This document shows positions 12,927-26,125 of a DNA stretch of 64,000 nt, piece by piece. Made by a program: the position numbers and the translations under genes. Source of the DNA: Apophysomyces variabilis (Eukaryota > Mucoromycota > Mucoromycetes > Mucorales > Mucoraceae); the NCBI GenBank assembly GCA_002749535.1, contig MZZL01000402.1, positions 338,508 through 402,507 on the forward strand, in the 5' to 3' direction. Under the pieces are notes generated by a model. It searched no databases. It had not been told where the DNA came from and saw nothing but the letters and a program-made list of their open reading frames with translations. Numbering within the stretch: the first letter of the stretch is position 1; each line of letters opens with the position of its first letter.

Positions 12927-13075
12927 TCTAGGAGGGCTGTTTAGAGAGACCGTTTCGGGAATCAAACTAAAAGCGATGATGGAAAGCTATTCCCGAAATG
13001 GCATCCCATGCAATGAAACCTTATAAAAGCTAGGTACAGACACCACTGCCTTTACGCTTGCAATTTCTTTTCATT
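12927..13075. promoter_or_regulatory. Shared divergent promoter; TATA box at 13022-13029
   Basis: The 149 bp between the EEP gene (minus) and the lipase gene (plus) must hold both promoters. TATAAAAG at 13022-13029 lies 54 bp upstream of the lipase ATG on the plus strand. No matching TATA is obvious for the minus-strand gene. Confidence 0.45.
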
Positions 13076-14886
13076 ATGGATAACGGTGGGTCACATGCGA
13101 TGGTTACCCAGCTTGAGATTGGGAAATCTCCTTATCTTCCTGCTTCGTCTCAAGCAACATTCGTGGATCCATCCATTCATCTGTTTCGGAGTAGTTCCGT
13201 GGGCAAGATCGAGGATGCGGACGACCGTCAACCATTGATTGATAAGCAAAATAAGAACAGTAACATTGTCTCCAGGTCTCGTACGCTTCTTGATCGCTTG
13301 GCATTGCTGTTGCAGTCATCTATCTCCAACTTTTTGGCCTGCGTTATCCTATCGATTCTAGGTATTGTCGCGTGGGCCGCAACGCAATGGCGCACATTGA
13401 GTATGGATGCTCGTCCTTCAAGCTACAAGAAAGAGGAGGAAAACATCCACGATGAAGAGATAACAACAGATGAAACCTATTATCCGAAGCGATATGGATA
13501 TGATAGCCAAGTTCATCGCGTGTTGACAGAAGATGGCTATATCCTCATAATGTATAGGATAAACAAAAAAGGATCATACCAGCAAGGTAATAGAATCTGC
13601 CCGAAAGATCAAACGCTCTAAATCTTCGTTTTGAATTATTTTCATTCATACTGCTGTTTCTTTTTCTTTTGTTATGGTCTGGAAGGTAAACGGGCTGTCT
13701 TAGCGATGCATGGCCTTCTTCAATGCTCTGGTGTATTCGTTACCAATGAGAAGGAATCATTGGCATTTGCTCTTGCAGATCAAGGGTACGACGTCTGGCT
13801 AGGAAACAATCGCGCAGTGGCCACGCAGGAACATCGGTATCTTTCCCCGAATGATCCACAGTATTGGGATTGGGGACTAAAAGAGATCGGTATCTATGAT
13901 CTCTCAGCTATGGTGGATCATATCATCCATCAGACTGGACAAACCAAAGTAATTTCATACCTTCTTATCTCTTTTTGTTTATCCTTTGTTTGTCTTAAGC
14001 AAAGGAGAACAGAGCTAATTTGACAGTTGTTCCGATACTCATTTCATCCTCCATTTCTTTCTCTTTTCCCGCTCTAGATTGCTTATATTGGACATTCACA
14101 GGGAGCGGCGCAAGGATGTATTGGACTTGCTCTACGACCTGAGCTTGCAGAAAAATTAAGCTGTTTTGTTGCCTTGGCACCCGGTGTCTTTTCGGGATCC
14201 CTTACAAGGTAAAAGTGTGAAGAGATTATTTATGACGCATGACTAAATGAACGACCGATTAGGACATTCCTATTAGATCGTTTGATCCATCTCAATGACT
14301 GGACCTATCATCTGATATTCGGTAAAGCACTCTTTGAAAGACAAGAGCTACAGTCTCTTAATACGCATTTTGTGCAGGCTTCACCGAATTTTGTCCCGTC
14401 ATGGCAGCAGTCCGGCGCCTGCTTCCTCCGGATCTTTTTGCTCATCTATGCTACAGTGCCTTCGCGTTTGTGTTTGCATGGTGGGATCATCACTGGATTC
14501 GTCGGCGGAAAGTAAAGTATTTCCAGTTCACGGCTCGATCAGTCAGTACTCGTCTGGTGCGTGATTGGCTTGATGGATGGGGGAAAAAAGGTGTTTGTAT
14601 GTATGTGGACAGTGTGATCACAACAGCCCATGTCCATGAAGTACCGCTTGCTGTATTTTACGGTACTAAAGACTATCTGGTGGATGGCGCACGCTTTGTA
14701 CAGATGTTCGAGACGCGATCTTCAAGTGGAACTAGCACATTTTTGCCCATGCTTCAGCTAACACATGTGGAACGCATAGAAGGTTACGAGCATATGGATA
14801 CCATTTGGGCAAAGGATAACAATTTGACTACATATCCTAATTTGTTCAAAGTGTTAGCTGCCGCTCGCTGGGAGCAAAGCCATTAG
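13076..14886 (+). CDS. Membrane-anchored acid lipase / steryl ester hydrolase
   Basis: Alpha/beta-hydrolase of the lysosomal acid lipase-steryl ester hydrolase type (yeast Tgl1/Yeh relatives), expected to act at lipid droplets or the cell surface. ATG at 13076; the frame upstream uses TTG. Five exons, the first two at 13076-13586 and 13686-13948. One N-terminal membrane helix (about residues 82-103, FLACVILSILGIVAWAAT) precedes the ab-lipase N-terminal motif (RYGYDSQVHRVLTEDGYIL). The triad is visible: Ser in GHSQGAAQ, Asp in FYGTKDYLV, His in GYEHMD. The motif RRKVKYFQFTARSVS with its surroundings is typical of this family. An intron at about 14321-14376 joins HLIFG to FTEFCPVMAAVRRLLPP. The gene appears intact. 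Confidence 0.85.
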
Positions 14887-14974
14887 CTTCTTTCACTGTG
14901 TACACCAGCAAGGTAGTAACAAGGGTTTAATTTATTGACGGGATGACATGTAAATGGAACGCAAAAGTTTGTGT

Positions 14975-15001
14975 GCGTGTGTGCGTGAGTGTGTATGTAT
15001 G
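14975..15001. repeat. GT-rich simple repeat
   Basis: Short GT/GC alternation 3' of the lipase gene and of GNA1, which converge here. Confidence 0.6.
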
Positions 15002-15040
15002 ATTTCTCTTGACTTGGTTCGGATATGCGGTATATGTTGT

Positions 15041-15759
15041 CTACAGATGGGCTTTCGCGGTTGGGACATACCAAGCCATTTCGTACTCCTTTTGCTGGAA
15101 ACCGCACTTTTCGTAGAAGGGGATGTTTTTCTGAGAACAGTCCAGAATAACTAAAACAAAAGAGAATCCTATGAGCATCCCAATATACGGGGATTACAGC
15201 AAAATGAAAGCTAATTTACCTTTGTAGCATCCGCGTTCAGCGCCAATATGCTTCAATGCTTGGATGATTCTCAAACCAAGCTTCTTGCCTTGTTGGTTGG
15301 CATCCACAGCAATATCTTCAATATGGCCCACCAAACCATTTTTGTGCACGAATTTACGTTCAACAAAAATGGTGCCGGCGGCAACAACGCGATTGATCTT
15401 ATCGTCAGTGATGGCGATAGTGAAATCTGGGATTTCTCCGTCAATAAAACGGGGTTCTCCTTATTCATACTCCGTTGCCAAAACTTACATTCATAATTGT
15501 GTTGCTTCAAATAGTTAAATCGTTCTATCACCGTGTTTCTCGTTAGCTTGATTGTTGGGAGTTTTCGGATGTGTCTGTTCTACTTACCTAGCCACTCTTC
15601 CTTTGTATGGTTTCCTACTTCAGTCAGGACTTCAAGTACCTTTAAGAATCCTCGTTCGTAATCACCAGATCGAAGGGGACGAAGCGTATAACCAGGTGGC
15701 AAAGCAGCCTGAACTTCGGAGGAGATGAGGTTGTAGTCAAACAAGGTAATTTCAGACAT
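15041..15759 (-). CDS. GNA1: Glucosamine-6-phosphate N-acetyltransferase
   Basis: GNAT enzyme that acetylates glucosamine-6-phosphate with acetyl-CoA on the way to UDP-GlcNAc, the precursor of chitin. ATG at 15759 (MSEITLFDYNLISSEVQ), stop TAG at 15041-15043. The first exon is 15588-15759 and ends in EEWL; the following exons give ERFNYLKQHNYE, then FTIAITDDKINRVVAAGTIFVERKF. The HIEDIAVD strand, the acetyl-CoA loop (NQQGKKLGLRII in place of the usual Q-x-x-G-x-G), then GCYKVILDCSEKN and IPFYEKCGF are highly characteristic. The last intron (donor GGTAAATT near 15218) splits KVILDC. Convergent with the lipase gene. Given the chitin deacetylase gene at 28.4 kb, the window carries two wall-chitin functions. 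Confidence 0.92.
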
Positions 15760-15810
15760 GGGGAGACAGATGAGGAAAGAAAGGTACAATTCCACGTCGA
15801 CTTGCAATTA

Positions 15811-15819
15811 CTTTATATA
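15811..15819 (-). promoter_or_regulatory. TATA box of GNA1
   Basis: Minus-strand TATATAAAG about 55 bp upstream of the GNA1 start codon. Confidence 0.5.
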
Positions 15820-15829
15820 GGCTGGCGGA

Positions 15830-17544
15830 CAAGGAACCTTCCGCGGAAACAAGCCGCGGAAAAAAATGACGAGCTATTTTTACAGGTTTTTGCAAGCGCT
15901 GACTAGAAAATAGAATGCTCAACGCCCAAAAAAAGAAGCCGCGCTTTTACTGTACGTCATCCAAACTATTGCTAACATCTAAGATAGAGGTAATGAGAAG
16001 TAGCATGTCCTTACTGCTTTACGAGAATATTCACGCAAAGAAAAGGGATTCAATGGAATAGAACGAGAGCAACCGATAAATTTATCAGCTATTACTTTAT
16101 ACTCTCATTTTATATTGGCTGAGGAACATGTTCGAATCAGTTAAGGACGATCCATAAGCTGATGGATGATGCTCTACTACAGTAAAACATAGATACATAA
16201 TGTGTAAAAAGATAAATTCTTTGAATATGGACTGATTTACTAAGTGCCTAGACAATAACTTGGTTGATTTGTGGTCTTCTGCGGTTCATGCGTGTAACAC
16301 TTGTCAATTCAGACTTATCATTATTGCATCGATATGTGAAACTATGATCGGAAATGGCTTTGCTTCTTCATATATGCTTACAGTACGCTTAATTCAGTTT
16401 GATGCAGTTTGTTTCATGACATCGATCGGCAACAATTTCCCTATATCTACGACTATCCGAGTGCAAACGTCATAGTATGGCGTCTTTCTTCAATTGATAA
16501 GACGGGATATTTTCCCTTTCATCCCTTCTTTAGTTGTATTTGTTATTGCATCTTTAATTAGGTGATCTATGGATGTCATGGACCTTCAGGACACAATAAA
16601 TCTTGAGCTTCCCGCTTAAGCTATATGTCATTGCGAACTCTGTACGGGTCAATTGCTGCAAAATACCCATCTCTCAAACTAAGGACAACTTACCCTTCAG
16701 ACATTCAAGACAACCTGAGATATCGGGTGGTGTTAAACACAGGCAAAACCCAACAAAGCAGAGAAACATCGAAATAGATTGAATGTTATTATGGCTCCTA
16801 ATTCCGATTTCTTTTACAATCTATGATAACGGCGCAGCCAAGCAAGACATCACCCAGCCGATGGGCGGGACTTCCATACCAGGCGTCCGTTCTCTGACTT
16901 ATTTCTTTCTTTTCCGATCGCTCATGGCCCGCGCTGGGCGGTGAGGTGTCCTTTTGGGTTGAGTAAACGATATTATTCGTATCCTTCCATTTACTAACCG
17001 TGAACGTATATTTGACGCTGCTCGGATGAATTTTGTGTTTTACTGAAGGACCAGGTTGGTGTACTGTAAGCAAAGTGCAGTCTCCGCATAAGTCGCTTAT
17101 TAAAGACGCATAGTCATATTGCTTCGCATAAACTTAATCTCAACAAACAGTACCTTGCAAATCCCCAGATAGTAAGCCAAGTTTTAAGTATGTACAATTA
17201 TATTGTAGCCATCAACTACGCACGCTTTCCGAAAGTCTTGATATCAATCGCAAAGAGTTTCCCTTTATTCTCCAAGCTTGGGGTTAATGAAAGAGAGACA
17301 GCAAAGGTATGGGCGATTATTGCTTGTAAACAAAAAAAAAGGCACTTAATTACAACAATTTATGCCTACTGTTATAGTAGGCTAAATAATAGGTGAAGGT
17401 TATCGCAAGTACTTCGATGCCAAGGCAATAGCTTAAACGTTATGTTGACCAATAAGGTCGTACGCATGTGCTTTACTTCAACCTCAGCAACGTTATCATC
17501 TTTGTTTTTCTTTCTTACTGAGCCACGTCTCCTCCACCCTATTT
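15830..17544. other. Intergenic, no supported gene
   Basis: About 1.7 kb. A 91-codon minus-strand frame at 16798-17073 has a polar, possibly coding composition, but it begins with TTG and has no recognisable domain or flanking exons. A 71-codon plus frame at 16260-16475 is likewise unsupported. Confidence 0.45.
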
Positions 17545-19377
<1,833 letters not shown>

Positions 19378-19775
19378 AAGATAAGATGTTTCGAAAGCAT
19401 AGAATCGTTGCTATAATCTCAATTTAGTCGCCGTTCAATAGGCAATTTGTTAACAGCTTTTAATTGACAAATCCTGGCACGAAAGCGCATCATTTTCTTA
19501 GAGACTGTTTGGTTTGTTTTTCAGTCTTGTACAATATAAGGCACGTAACATAGAAATCCAATACTAGGATAGCATTGAGCTGTCTGTCCCAAGGCAAAGC
19601 ATAGATCTAGTTGATTCGAGATCGGTTATCGGGACGAAGAATAAACCAAACATAGTCTAATGATGGAAAGAGGAGGGCTAAAAAAAAGGATAGAAAAAAA
19701 GGTGGTGCAACTTACAGTTTATACGTCCAACAGGTTTTTGTTACCCGGATGAGGGGGGGGAGACCTTGACCATGG
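19378..19775. other. 3' flank of thioesterase gene, no gene seen
   Basis: About 400 bp with A-rich tracts and a run of nine G at 19752-19760. No feature can be supported. Confidence 0.4.
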
Positions 19776-20240
19776 CTATGACCAGGATGGTGGGAGATCA
19801 TCTTCATAATACTCATTTGTAACAACAAAGGGCACGAATTCAAGGGGAACAAACAAGGTACGGGATCGGGTATTTCTCGACGCATTGATATCTCGTTGCC
19901 ACAGTTTATGGTAGCTGGTGTAGCAAACCACGCTGTGCAACTTTAATGATCGGTTGTTTTTGGGTCTAAATAAGCATCCACGATAGTCCTTGCCCCATAA
20001 GTCTAGCACACCTTTGAGGTGCAAGCTTCATTCGCATTTACAGCAAGGAGGAGATGCTGTCATTGGGCTTGTTTGATTGCTTTGCGGAATGCCTTGGCCA
20101 GACCATGCCTTTTGCCATTGAATGGTCCTTCGGTCGAACTCTCTATCACCAATACAAAGTAAAGGAACCTTGATGGATTGTTCAAAAGCAAGCTTTTTCT
20201 TGACCCGGCCCAGCTATGACCCGCCCGGTTAAGGACCGCC
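19776..20240 (-). pseudogene. Decayed TnpB/Fanzor-like nuclease remnant (C-terminal part)
   Basis: Minus-strand reading across frames gives, in order: FRKAIKQA, LLAVNANEACTSKVC-stop-TYG, and HSVVCYTSYHKLWQRDINASRNT. The order of an N-E-x-x-TSKVC-x-x-(C/Y)G half zinc ribbon, a second Cys-bearing half, and W-x-RD-x-NAxRN, the last RuvC motif, is that of TnpB and its eukaryotic relatives (Fanzor), which are common in mould genomes. There is at least one stop (in place of the residue after TSKVC) and frame changes at about 20045 and 20240. The second cysteine of the first zinc knuckle is Tyr. No N-terminal half or element ends were located. Identification rests on motif order judged by eye. Confidence 0.5.
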
Positions 20241-20570
20241 CATTTCAAGCCATGCATCCCTCTATCTGGAGCAGATAACTTTCGAAACACCTCAAACGGG
20301 CCAATCCTCATGGAGCATATGGCTAAGTACAGGAAGATCAACAGCAAATGGGCTTTTGAAACTGCTAAAAAGGAGCATGGAGGCCAAAACGACGATGAAG
20401 TCACGGTTAATGCATTTATTTTTGTACGCTTTAAACAACCCAAAAAACAACGATGACACTGAGAACAATAAAAGCATATTTAGCAATGTTTGGAGAGTAT
20501 CCACCAATGTTAATAGTAATGCCGACACCGGCGTCACATCGAGCCATATTGCAAGCGAAGCCTAGATGGA

Positions 20571-21198
20571 ACCAAAGTAAGGAGTAATTAAATGTTTGCT
20601 CCATATATGCGCTTTTATAAGCACTGTAGTATCTAATAATTAATCAGTGTAATGCTTATCCTCGAGTATATGCCATGCTTGGCATACTACTGTTTCGATA
20701 ACCAGGTAACTGCAATAGGTCCAGAACAACAAGGAAAACTGCATCAAACTAAACATCAAGGTACAAGAAAATAGTCATCCCATATCATGGTTTTGACACT
20801 CTAACTAGCATGGGCGTAGTCATTTAAGGTTGCTTTTTGTCAGTGTGAAAAATCCTCTGATGATCTCACTTAGCCTTGCACGGATTATCCTACCTGTGTT
20901 TTAACTTTTTAGGCTAGCTAAGTTTTAATCGCTTTTCTTTGCTTTCCTATTTCAACCCTCTTTTCATATGACGCGTGGTCTCCGTGTAATACAACAAATC
21001 TGATTTGGATATCAGAAGAATTCTCACATTTTTGATTTGCTTGTCAAGCAGAATTAATTTCCGGCATATCCGATACACACCATAGATCATTACACTACAC
21101 CCAAGCAAAAGAAAAGAAATATCTATACTTGCGTTATGTGCTATATCTTATTGTGTTTAAATATTTAATAATAGGTAATCTCTATCTTACGGTTGATT
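20571..21198. other. Intergenic, no gene seen
   Basis: AT-rich sequence downstream of the nuclease remnant and 3' of SUV3; no feature recognised. Confidence 0.45.
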
Positions 21199-23729
21199 CT
21201 ATTGGTGTCTCTTTAAGTTTGAAACGCCATCTTGGAGAATATCGAGGATGGGATCTAGCCGAGGTGTGCGCCGCTTGACAACCTTTTTGCTCATCATTTC
21301 CAGAGCAGGGTTGCGCAAGGTTTGATCAATTAAATGTTCACATCGGTTTTTCATTTGTACTGCATCCTCTGATTTTGTTACGAACACTTCTGGGTAGCGA
21401 AGACTAATAGCGTATCAGAATCCGGTGTTACAAGCCTGCAATGCAATGTCACCTCAGCCACATGTAAAGAATGATCACTTTGTGAGAACTTTCAAGATAT
21501 CTAAGTGCTTTCTCGTCTGTAACTGTTTCGGGAAGCTGGACTACATCTGTTATACCGCAATGATTCCGTTTGCTAAATGAGCTAGCAAGGTACTCGATCG
21601 CTTCCACACACATCTCGTCGTCCATATCAACAGGAGCGACCACAAATTGATGTCTGTGACGTAGTGGTATGTCAATATGCTCAATAGCGTCAGCAATTTT
21701 CTGAGGTAGATACGTCAGAACAGACATATATGTTACGGGCATACCTTTTGTTCGTTTACATTACAAAGGAAAAAGCTGTTTCCGACGGATGCAACCTCCT
21801 CGAATTTTTCCTGTAGTCGGTATGTCAGTGATGATACACATACCACTTCAACTTACCAGAAGACTTGAGTAAGATGCCCCTTTCAGCTGCTGTGAAAATA
21901 ACTCTAATATGCGGACCGGCGGCTGCAGTCCTGCAAGCTGCATTCACCATAAGCAACTTTGCATGCTTTTTTTTTGCTTACCTTCAGGTACTGGATTGGA
22001 GCCTGCATTGATTGCTTCACATATGCTAGATCTTGCTCAAACATCCTGAGAGAAAAAGATAAACCATGTTTTTCACGCAAACAGTACTTACGTGGTAACC
22101 GTGCCACTATCATAAAGAGTTCCGAACCGACCCGAACGACCAGCTATCTGTTTGACTTGCGGAACAGAGATATGCTCGATTGTAGACCCATTATATTTTT
22201 TAACAGAGGAAAATATCATCCTCTTTACGCACCTATCACATATAGGAGATCAATCAATCGATCAATCAATTTCTAAACGTACAGATTCAGACCCATGCCA
22301 ATAGCATCCGAAGCAACTAATACGTCTAAATCTCCATTCGGTTCGTTAAATGACTTAACCTGTAACGCCCGAGTTTCTGCATAGTGAATGAGAGAATCTG
22401 TCAGTAGGCCACTTACCCGGTGGAAGCGCTCCGTATACAACGGCGCAACGCAAATTAGTTTCCTCCTCAATCCGTTTCTTTATGGCAAAAATCATAGATC
22501 GTGAAAAGGAGACCACGCAATCTCCTTTCTCAATTTTGGTATAGTCTTCCTTCAGAGAATCATTCGCCACCTTAAGTGGTGTCAACCTTTCATACTCTCG
22601 AACTAATACTTGTTCACCAAGCGCGTTGCCTATACTCTTTATCAAAGGCACTACAGAAGCTTCGCCACACAGATGGATTTCTTTTGCTTGCAGACCAAGG
22701 AATGCCTGTGTCCATGCCCAACCTCTCTGAGGATCACCAATCATCTGGATTTCATCTATCACAGCGACTTCAACGGGCTTGTCAACATTCGCCATTTCTA
22801 CAGTGGAACTGGTAAGACGTGCATCGGGTGATACGTTTCTTTTTTCTTCTCCGGTAAGCAGGTTACAAGCAATTCCCTCTGCGTTCATTTTCTCAAAAAT
22901 CTCATGTGCTAGTAGTCGCAATGGACCACAATATAATCCAGAATGAGCTTCCTTTAAGCGTTCTAATGCTTCGTAGGTCTTTCCGCTATTGGTTGGCCCC
23001 ACATGAAGAAAGATAGTTCTACAAGAATAATGATGCATGGATTTTTTTTCTCCTGGATATATCAAAGGGTATGTGTACCTTTGCATTTTTCTGGCTTGCG
23101 GAAACCATTCATTGGGGTATCTTAGATCGCTAATTTTTCTCAGTGTATCCAGTCTTTGGCGTACGGACTTCGGCAGATATGGATCGGCAAACCCGTAAAA
23201 TCCAGCAAGCAGCATTCGATCCATAGCAGCTACGCTAATCGTTAACAATACGAATTGTACTGTCTTTCGTCCTATCTACCTATGTCTTTGCTCTCGTTGT
23301 AGGATGCAATAATATCTTGCATTTTGCATCGTGGCACCTGTCGAGCAAGCATAGCCTTGGCGAATTTTTCAGCAAGGTCCGTAAACGTTTTTCCTGATAT
23401 GCCCATATCCGTTGCTCTCCGCCGTATTGAAGCATTCTTTCCGAATAACTTTAATCGGGTTTCCAAAACTAGATAGCGCACGTTAATAGTGTTCTTTTGC
23501 TTCGAAAGCAGCACTTGCTTGATTCTGCCGATGATTGCGTTCTCCTTGATTGCAAGAGAGCTTGTAGATCGGCACGATCTTGAAACAGCCGGCGATCACA
23601 TGTATTAGATGGCCTTTCGCCCTGACGCGTGGACGAACGTGTCGAATTGATCAAAGGTCGCTTATTCCATCTGACGCATTGTAATGCCCATTCTACATTA
23701 CGGAATTTTGGCTGTGAGAATCGTAGCAT
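21199..23729 (-). CDS. SUV3: Mitochondrial ATP-dependent RNA helicase SUV3
   Basis: Superfamily-2 helicase, the motor of the mitochondrial RNA degradosome. ATG at 23729; the N-terminus ([20 protein letters not shown]) is basic and Arg/Ser-rich, like a presequence. Walker [17 protein letters not shown] (motif II), [13 protein letters not shown], a [12 protein letters not shown] motif V segment and [10 protein letters not shown] (motif VI) are all present. At least nine exons. Splice sites reconstruct [24 protein letters not shown] and [31 protein letters not shown]-terminal SUV3 domain follows: [23 protein letters not shown], and [20 protein letters not shown]. One problem: the first exon frame ([11 protein letters not shown]) and the next clear frame ([16 protein letters not shown]) differ by one base near 23553 with no good intron between them. 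Confidence 0.9.
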
Positions 23730-24568
23730 GTCTGTGCCAAAAGGGTAAGACCTTGCAAAGCCGGCACGTCACAGCCGTTTCACCTCTTTGAGACGAAAGA
23801 GATCAATACCTTTAGCACGTGCAAAAATATGGAAACCACAGTCTAGATAAAACCTGCATACAAGGAAGAAACTGGCTTTACCCAACGATACGCGGCATAA
23901 CATAAGGATTCAGACACACGAATAACGATATCGTAGCATTGCTTGACTATGAACTTGAAAATCCGAAGTGGATAGCAAGATCAAAAATTCACTAAAATTA
24001 CCGCATGTTATGTTCTTGACTATGTCAGAACCACAGTTAGATCATAGAAGATCAACACATTATGTGAGCTAGTCATGAATGCATAAACGATCCAAGGAAG
24101 AACTACTGAAAATTGCTGCAGGCATTGAGCACCTGTTAAAGTATGATGCAAATTCAGCTGCTAAACCAATCTGAACATGAAGAATCATCCGAACGTTATC
24201 ATCAGTTCATCATTATTTTGCTTTACGACGGCGATAGTGGTGATGGCTTTCCATAAAATTCCTGCGTTACACCATTAGAATGCTTTAAACACGCTGGTAT
24301 TTTTAGTCTCCGTGAGCAATTTTGCTTGGCCAGGATCGTTCAATGTGTTGCAAACGACATGCACTGCATTAGTTATGCCTTCGAATATAGTTATAAATAG
24401 CGGTAAGCTATTTTTTGCCGTTTACGGCAATGAACTGGATGAAGACAGCGATTCAGATTGATTGCATATTGTCTGAATCATTTAGAACAATGTTACTGTC
24501 GTACTGGTAATAGAAAGTACAAACATTTGCGCGGAGTAATGATTACTCTCACTTCTATCAGTACGTAC
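23730..24568. other. Intergenic upstream of SUV3, no gene seen
   Basis: About 840 bp with no supported open frame. It contains the SUV3 promoter. No repeats were noticed. Confidence 0.4.
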
Positions 24569-24766
24569 TTTATTTCCAAAAATTAAAGTCGCATCTAGCA
24601 AATTCACTTGGCGCATTTGGAAACTGGGCTTGACGCTAACAAATTACATGAATTGTCGTGTTATAAGAGTTGGAATTGACCAATGTTTACATACCTGTCA
24701 TAAAACTGACGACGCCATACCCATCTCCCCGCCAAGTGAATGCCAGATGCATATATAAATTTCAAT
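24569..24766 (+). mobile_element. MITE-like repeat, copy 1
   Basis: About 198 bp that reappears in inverted orientation at 42596-42795 with roughly 85% identity by eye. It carries imperfect inverted repeats: the left arm at 24591-24613 (GCATCTAGCAA...CACTTGGCG) and the right arm at 24730-24750 (CGCCAAGTGAATGCCAGATGC read on plus). No coding capacity. A small non-autonomous DNA transposon or satellite-like hairpin fits best. Target-site duplications could not be fixed. Confidence 0.6.
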
Positions 24767-25800
24767 TGGTGAGTAATAGAAGAAAAGTAACAATAGTATT
24801 CAATGACACTTACTAAATACCGGGCGTAAAAGCCCTATCCACTTGACTCGTGGATCCTTTTCTGTCTTTTTGCTTGCTGCCTCTCAGATCGCCTTAAAGG
24901 AGCTCGGGACGATTCTGGTCTTTCTTCTTCTCGTCGTCTGATTCGTCTGCGAGACCTGGGCGGTTCAACCATAACCTCGGTTTGGCTGGTTCTTGTTCGA
25001 CGTCATGCAGTTGGGGCTATCATGTTTTCTTAATTTTTGTAGAATACCTATTGTCTGCTAAAGTCTTCTTCAGCCTTCTTATCTCATATGGTTTGAAAGT
25101 TCGTCTGCGTCACACCCGGTAAAAAATTATCTTGGTATGTCTTCGAATAGAGTACGTAAAAGTTGCAGCATCTTCGGGTGCATCCGAACAAAGTTTACAT
25201 AGTTTATGCCATTTTCATTTCATTGTACAACGGATTTACATGGAATGTTACATAAATATTACTCATGTAGATACAGTTTATAACTCGGTCTACTGTTCCC
25301 ATCAATAATACCTCAATGTCTATCTTGATTCAAAAATTATGTCATGCTTACAGAAAATGGCGGGAAAAGAACGAAAACGACATGTGAAGAAAAACAAATA
25401 AGTTGGCGACATGCTTTTTATTGGCGTTTTTTCTGCTAGATAAACGGAATAATGGTTGAAACGCCCACGCAGATCATATTCACTGCAGTAAAAGTGCAAG
25501 AATACACAAAGTATCCTATATTGATCTTTTTGCAAGTAGGACATCTTGACAGCTTGCAATGCATCTCAAGTTCTGATATTAAGAATTCGATTTCCTTAGG
25601 TGATAGATTGTTAAGAGCATTAGATATGTCATTATTCTAGCTTACAGACTCTGGATGCGTCTTATAGAGGTTTGTGGATTACTTTCTTTTTCGAGCTAAG
25701 TGAATGACATTGAGTTTCAACCTAGCACTATCTAGTTTCTTGGGTTTATTCAGTGGTTCAAATGAGCGCAAAAATAATAATTGTGTTCGCCCAGGCTAAA
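24767..25800. other. Intergenic; one arginine-rich minus-strand frame
   Basis: Around 24840-25030 the minus strand reads as a highly Arg/Glu/Ser-rich stretch (RSRRRIRRREEERPESSR), reminiscent of SR/RD repeat tails, but no start codon, partner exon or stop context makes it a gene. Other frames (25320-25640) are unsupported. Confidence 0.3.
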
Positions 25801-26125
25801 TCAATCTGATAAAAATTGAGGGCGGATGGAAAAATATCGGGGAAGGGCGTAAGTATCAAAAAAGCTCTTTTGCAAGGAAGAAGCGGGCGACAGCAGGACG
25901 GACAGGGGCCCTGATGCGACGGATAGCTTTTGCGGAGATATCGATATGTATTAGGCATGTGGATTGAATGGACGGATTGTATTAGAGGAAATAGATTCAA
26001 CAGACTTAGCATTTAGGGAAACTAGAGCCTACCATCTGGAGAAGGGAACCGTTGTGTTGTTTGAGCCTACTAATTTCAGCCTTGGCAGCAGCGAGTTCTG
26101 CTTTTGACTGTTTAACAGTGGGCAT
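25801..26125 (-). CDS. Possible small two-exon gene with coiled-coil N-terminus
   Basis: ATG at 26125 opens a 31-codon exon (26033-26125) reading MPTVKQSKAELAAAKAEISR and continuing LKQHNGSLLQM, a strongly helical heptad-like pattern, followed at once by GTAGGC. An AAAAG acceptor near 25924 would continue in frame for about 42 more residues to a TGA at 25801-25803. The first exon looks genuine; the second is a guess. No family recognised. Confidence 0.25.

Noticed and set aside
14321..14376. Alternative reading of the lipase gene as two genes split here
   Set aside because: A clean GT-AG intron joins HLIFG to FTEFCPVMAAVRR, which matches the continuous sequence expected for the steryl ester hydrolase family.
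16798..17073. 91-codon minus-strand frame upstream of the thioesterase gene
   Set aside because: Begins with TTG, no recognisable domain or neighbouring exon; could be a relic but unsupported.
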